Assembly (NCBI GenBank): GCA_024225445.1
Contig: JAAEMP010000018.1
Span: 1-64,000, forward strand
Reading direction: 5' to 3'
DNA length: 64,000 bases
Source of the DNA: Hyphomicrobiales bacterium
Lineage (GTDB): Bacteria > Pseudomonadota > Alphaproteobacteria > Rhizobiales > Rhizobiaceae
In this document: positions 63,144-64,000 of the stretch, piece by piece
How the letters are laid out: each line of letters begins with the position of its first letter
How positions within the stretch are numbered: position 1 is the stretch's first letter
Program-made: the position numbers and the translations under genes
The notes under the pieces: model-generated
Seen by the model: the letters and a program-made list of their open reading frames with translations, nothing else
What the model was told of the DNA's origin: nothing
Database searches by the model: none

Positions 63144-63833
63144 ATGACGGGAAAAGAATCACAGGGAATGATCGCCTGGAGAATAGTTTTAATTTTCACT
63201 TCAGTCATATTGATGGCTTCGGGTCCGGTTCGCGCAGACCGCCACCAGCCAATCCTGCCTGCGCCGGAATTGAATGACGAGGGTCTGCATGCCCGGAACT
63301 GGTTTTACAACAGCGGATTGGACCTCCGGCAGGACTTGGCAGCGACGAGAAAACAGGGCAAAAGGCTGGTGATATTTTGGGAACAACAAGATTGCCTCTA
63401 TTGCAATTCCATGTATCAGGTCAATTTACGCATCCCCCGCATCGTTGAAAAAATTAACAACAGTTTCAATGTCATCAGGTTGAATATCTGGGGCAAGCGA
63501 AAAGTCACTGATCTTGATGGTACAATCCAGAGCGAAGAAGAACTGGCCGGTAAATACAATATCATCTTCACACCAACTGTTCAGTTTTTACCCGAGTCAC
63601 TTGAAATAGCCGCGGGCAGGAATGGTAGTAAATCCGAAGATTTTCGGTTCGAAGGCTATTTCAAGCCATTCCATTATTATTTTATGTTCCATTATGTCGA
63701 AATCAGAGGATACCTCAGTCAGCCCAGTTTTCAACGCTGGCTGGGGGACATTGGGAGAAGCCTGCAGGAAAACAACATCAAATATGATATTTGGGCCGAT
63801 CTACTTCCTCCAGAATTACCTGACCAGTACTAG
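63144..63833 (+). CDS. Secreted thioredoxin-fold protein (SoxW-like)
   Basis: 229 residues. A Sec signal or membrane anchor covers residues 9-30 (AWRIVLIFTSVILMASGPVR). A thioredoxin-like domain follows with KRLVIFWEQQDCLYCNSMYQ, giving the redox motif CLYC, and the cis-Pro segment in IIFTPTVQFLP. This resembles SoxW/thioredoxin-related periplasmic proteins that reduce disulfides of exported enzymes. A 100-residue C-terminal part is typical of the longer members. There are no sox genes nearby. It is convergent with rpe. Confidence 0.85.
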   Translation: MTGKESQGMIAWRIVLIFTSVILMASGPVRADRHQPILPAPELNDEGLHARNWFYNSGLDLRQDLAATRKQGKRLVIFWEQQDCLYCNSMYQVNLRIPRIVEKINNSFNVIRLNIWGKRKVTDLDGTIQSEEELAGKYNIIFTPTVQFLPESLEIAAGRNGSKSEDFRFEGYFKPFHYYFMFHYVEIRGYLSQPSFQRWLGDIGRSLQENNIKYDIWADLLPPELPDQY

Positions 63834-63845
63834 AGGCTTTCATGT

Positions 63846-64000
63846 TTATAAACAGGCTTCACGAATTTTGGTTATATTAGCCTGGTAATTTTCCCGTGTA
63901 CCGCCCTTGAAAATTGCGGAACCAGCTACCAGCGCATTGGCGCCTGCGGCTGCGACAAGAGGGGCGGTATCAGCCGTTACGCCGCCATCAATTTCCACGT
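63846..64000 (-). CDS. rpe: Ribulose-phosphate 3-epimerase, 3' part
   Basis: Only the last 50 codons lie in the window; the gene continues past its right edge. The peptide VEIDGGVTADTAPLVAAAGA, then LVAGSAIFKGGTRENY, is the conserved C-terminal half with the catalytic Asp in E-D-GG and the phosphate-binding GSAIF loop. It interconverts ribulose 5-phosphate and xylulose 5-phosphate. The stop at 63846-63848 is 12 bases from the convergent thioredoxin-fold gene. Confidence 0.92.
   Translation of the reverse strand, partial: VEIDGGVTADTAPLVAAAGANALVAGSAIFKGGTRENYQANITKIREACL

Noticed and set aside
1-64000. CRISPR arrays, tRNA or rRNA genes
   Set aside because: No regularly spaced repeats, cloverleaf sequences or conserved rRNA blocks were seen on either strand.

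Overview
The window looks like part of a chromosome from an alphaproteobacterium, most likely Hyphomicrobiales or Rhodobacterales. The reasons are a pyrE of the roughly 231-residue alphaproteobacterial type, a membrane-bound urate hydroxylase PuuD, a complete beta-hydroxyaspartate cycle cluster (bhcRABCD), many ABC importers with dedicated catabolic operons, and moderate G+C by eye. No phage, plasmid, CRISPR, rRNA or tRNA genes were recognised. The content is mainly scavenging of small organic nitrogen and carbon compounds, plus a few housekeeping genes (pbpC, pyrE, the 3' end of rpe).

Layout. 1-7.6 kb: the end of a dispersed repeat, a 5'-truncated VOC gene, a polyamine/opine-type ABC importer operon (ATPase, binding protein, two permeases, SDR dehydrogenase) on the minus strand, a divergent LuxR-type regulator behind a perfect 26-bp palindrome, and a second SDR. 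8.0-16.8 kb: puuD and a divergent LysR regulator, a repeat copy, allE (ureidoglycine aminohydrolase), bhcR, bhcABCD, and another repeat copy. Purine-ring breakdown ends in glyoxylate, and the bhc enzymes turn glyoxylate plus glycine into oxaloacetate, so this block reads as a route from ureides to central metabolism. 16.9-22.0 kb: a branched-chain-amino-acid-type ABC importer (livFGMH plus binding protein). 22.2-27.1 kb: a serine beta-lactamase-fold hydrolase, an atypical SDR, an acyl-CoA ligase and a zinc-free MDR reductase. 27.2-32.7 kb: a LacI-controlled carbohydrate operon (isomerase/epimerase, Gfo/Idh dehydrogenase, ribokinase, FAH-family hydrolase). 32.7-40.8 kb: a decayed RidA gene, then pbpC and a large alpha-2-macroglobulin with a PAN domain. 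41-51 kb: an M29-like remnant, dpaL, pyrE, an MFS transporter, adenine deaminase, a DDAH/amidinotransferase-family enzyme, an IlvD/Edd dehydratase and D-erythronate dehydrogenase, then a further repeat copy. 51.2-62.2 kb, all minus strand: a dipeptide-type ABC importer (dppDFABC), malonyl-CoA decarboxylase and malonyl-CoA synthetase, an MFS transporter and a 2-hydroxyacid dehydrogenase. 62.6-64 kb: a GFA-family protein, a secreted thioredoxin-fold protein and the 3' end of rpe.

The least ordinary feature is a dispersed element of about 149 bp with 18-bp terminal inverted repeats. It is present in three complete copies and one copy cut by the window edge. Two direct copies exactly flank the allE-bhcRABCD block, and one supplies the bhcD stop codon. 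The interior can fold into several hairpins, and some differences between copies keep the pairing. Three ABC operons also carry strong stem-loops in the gap beside the binding-protein gene.
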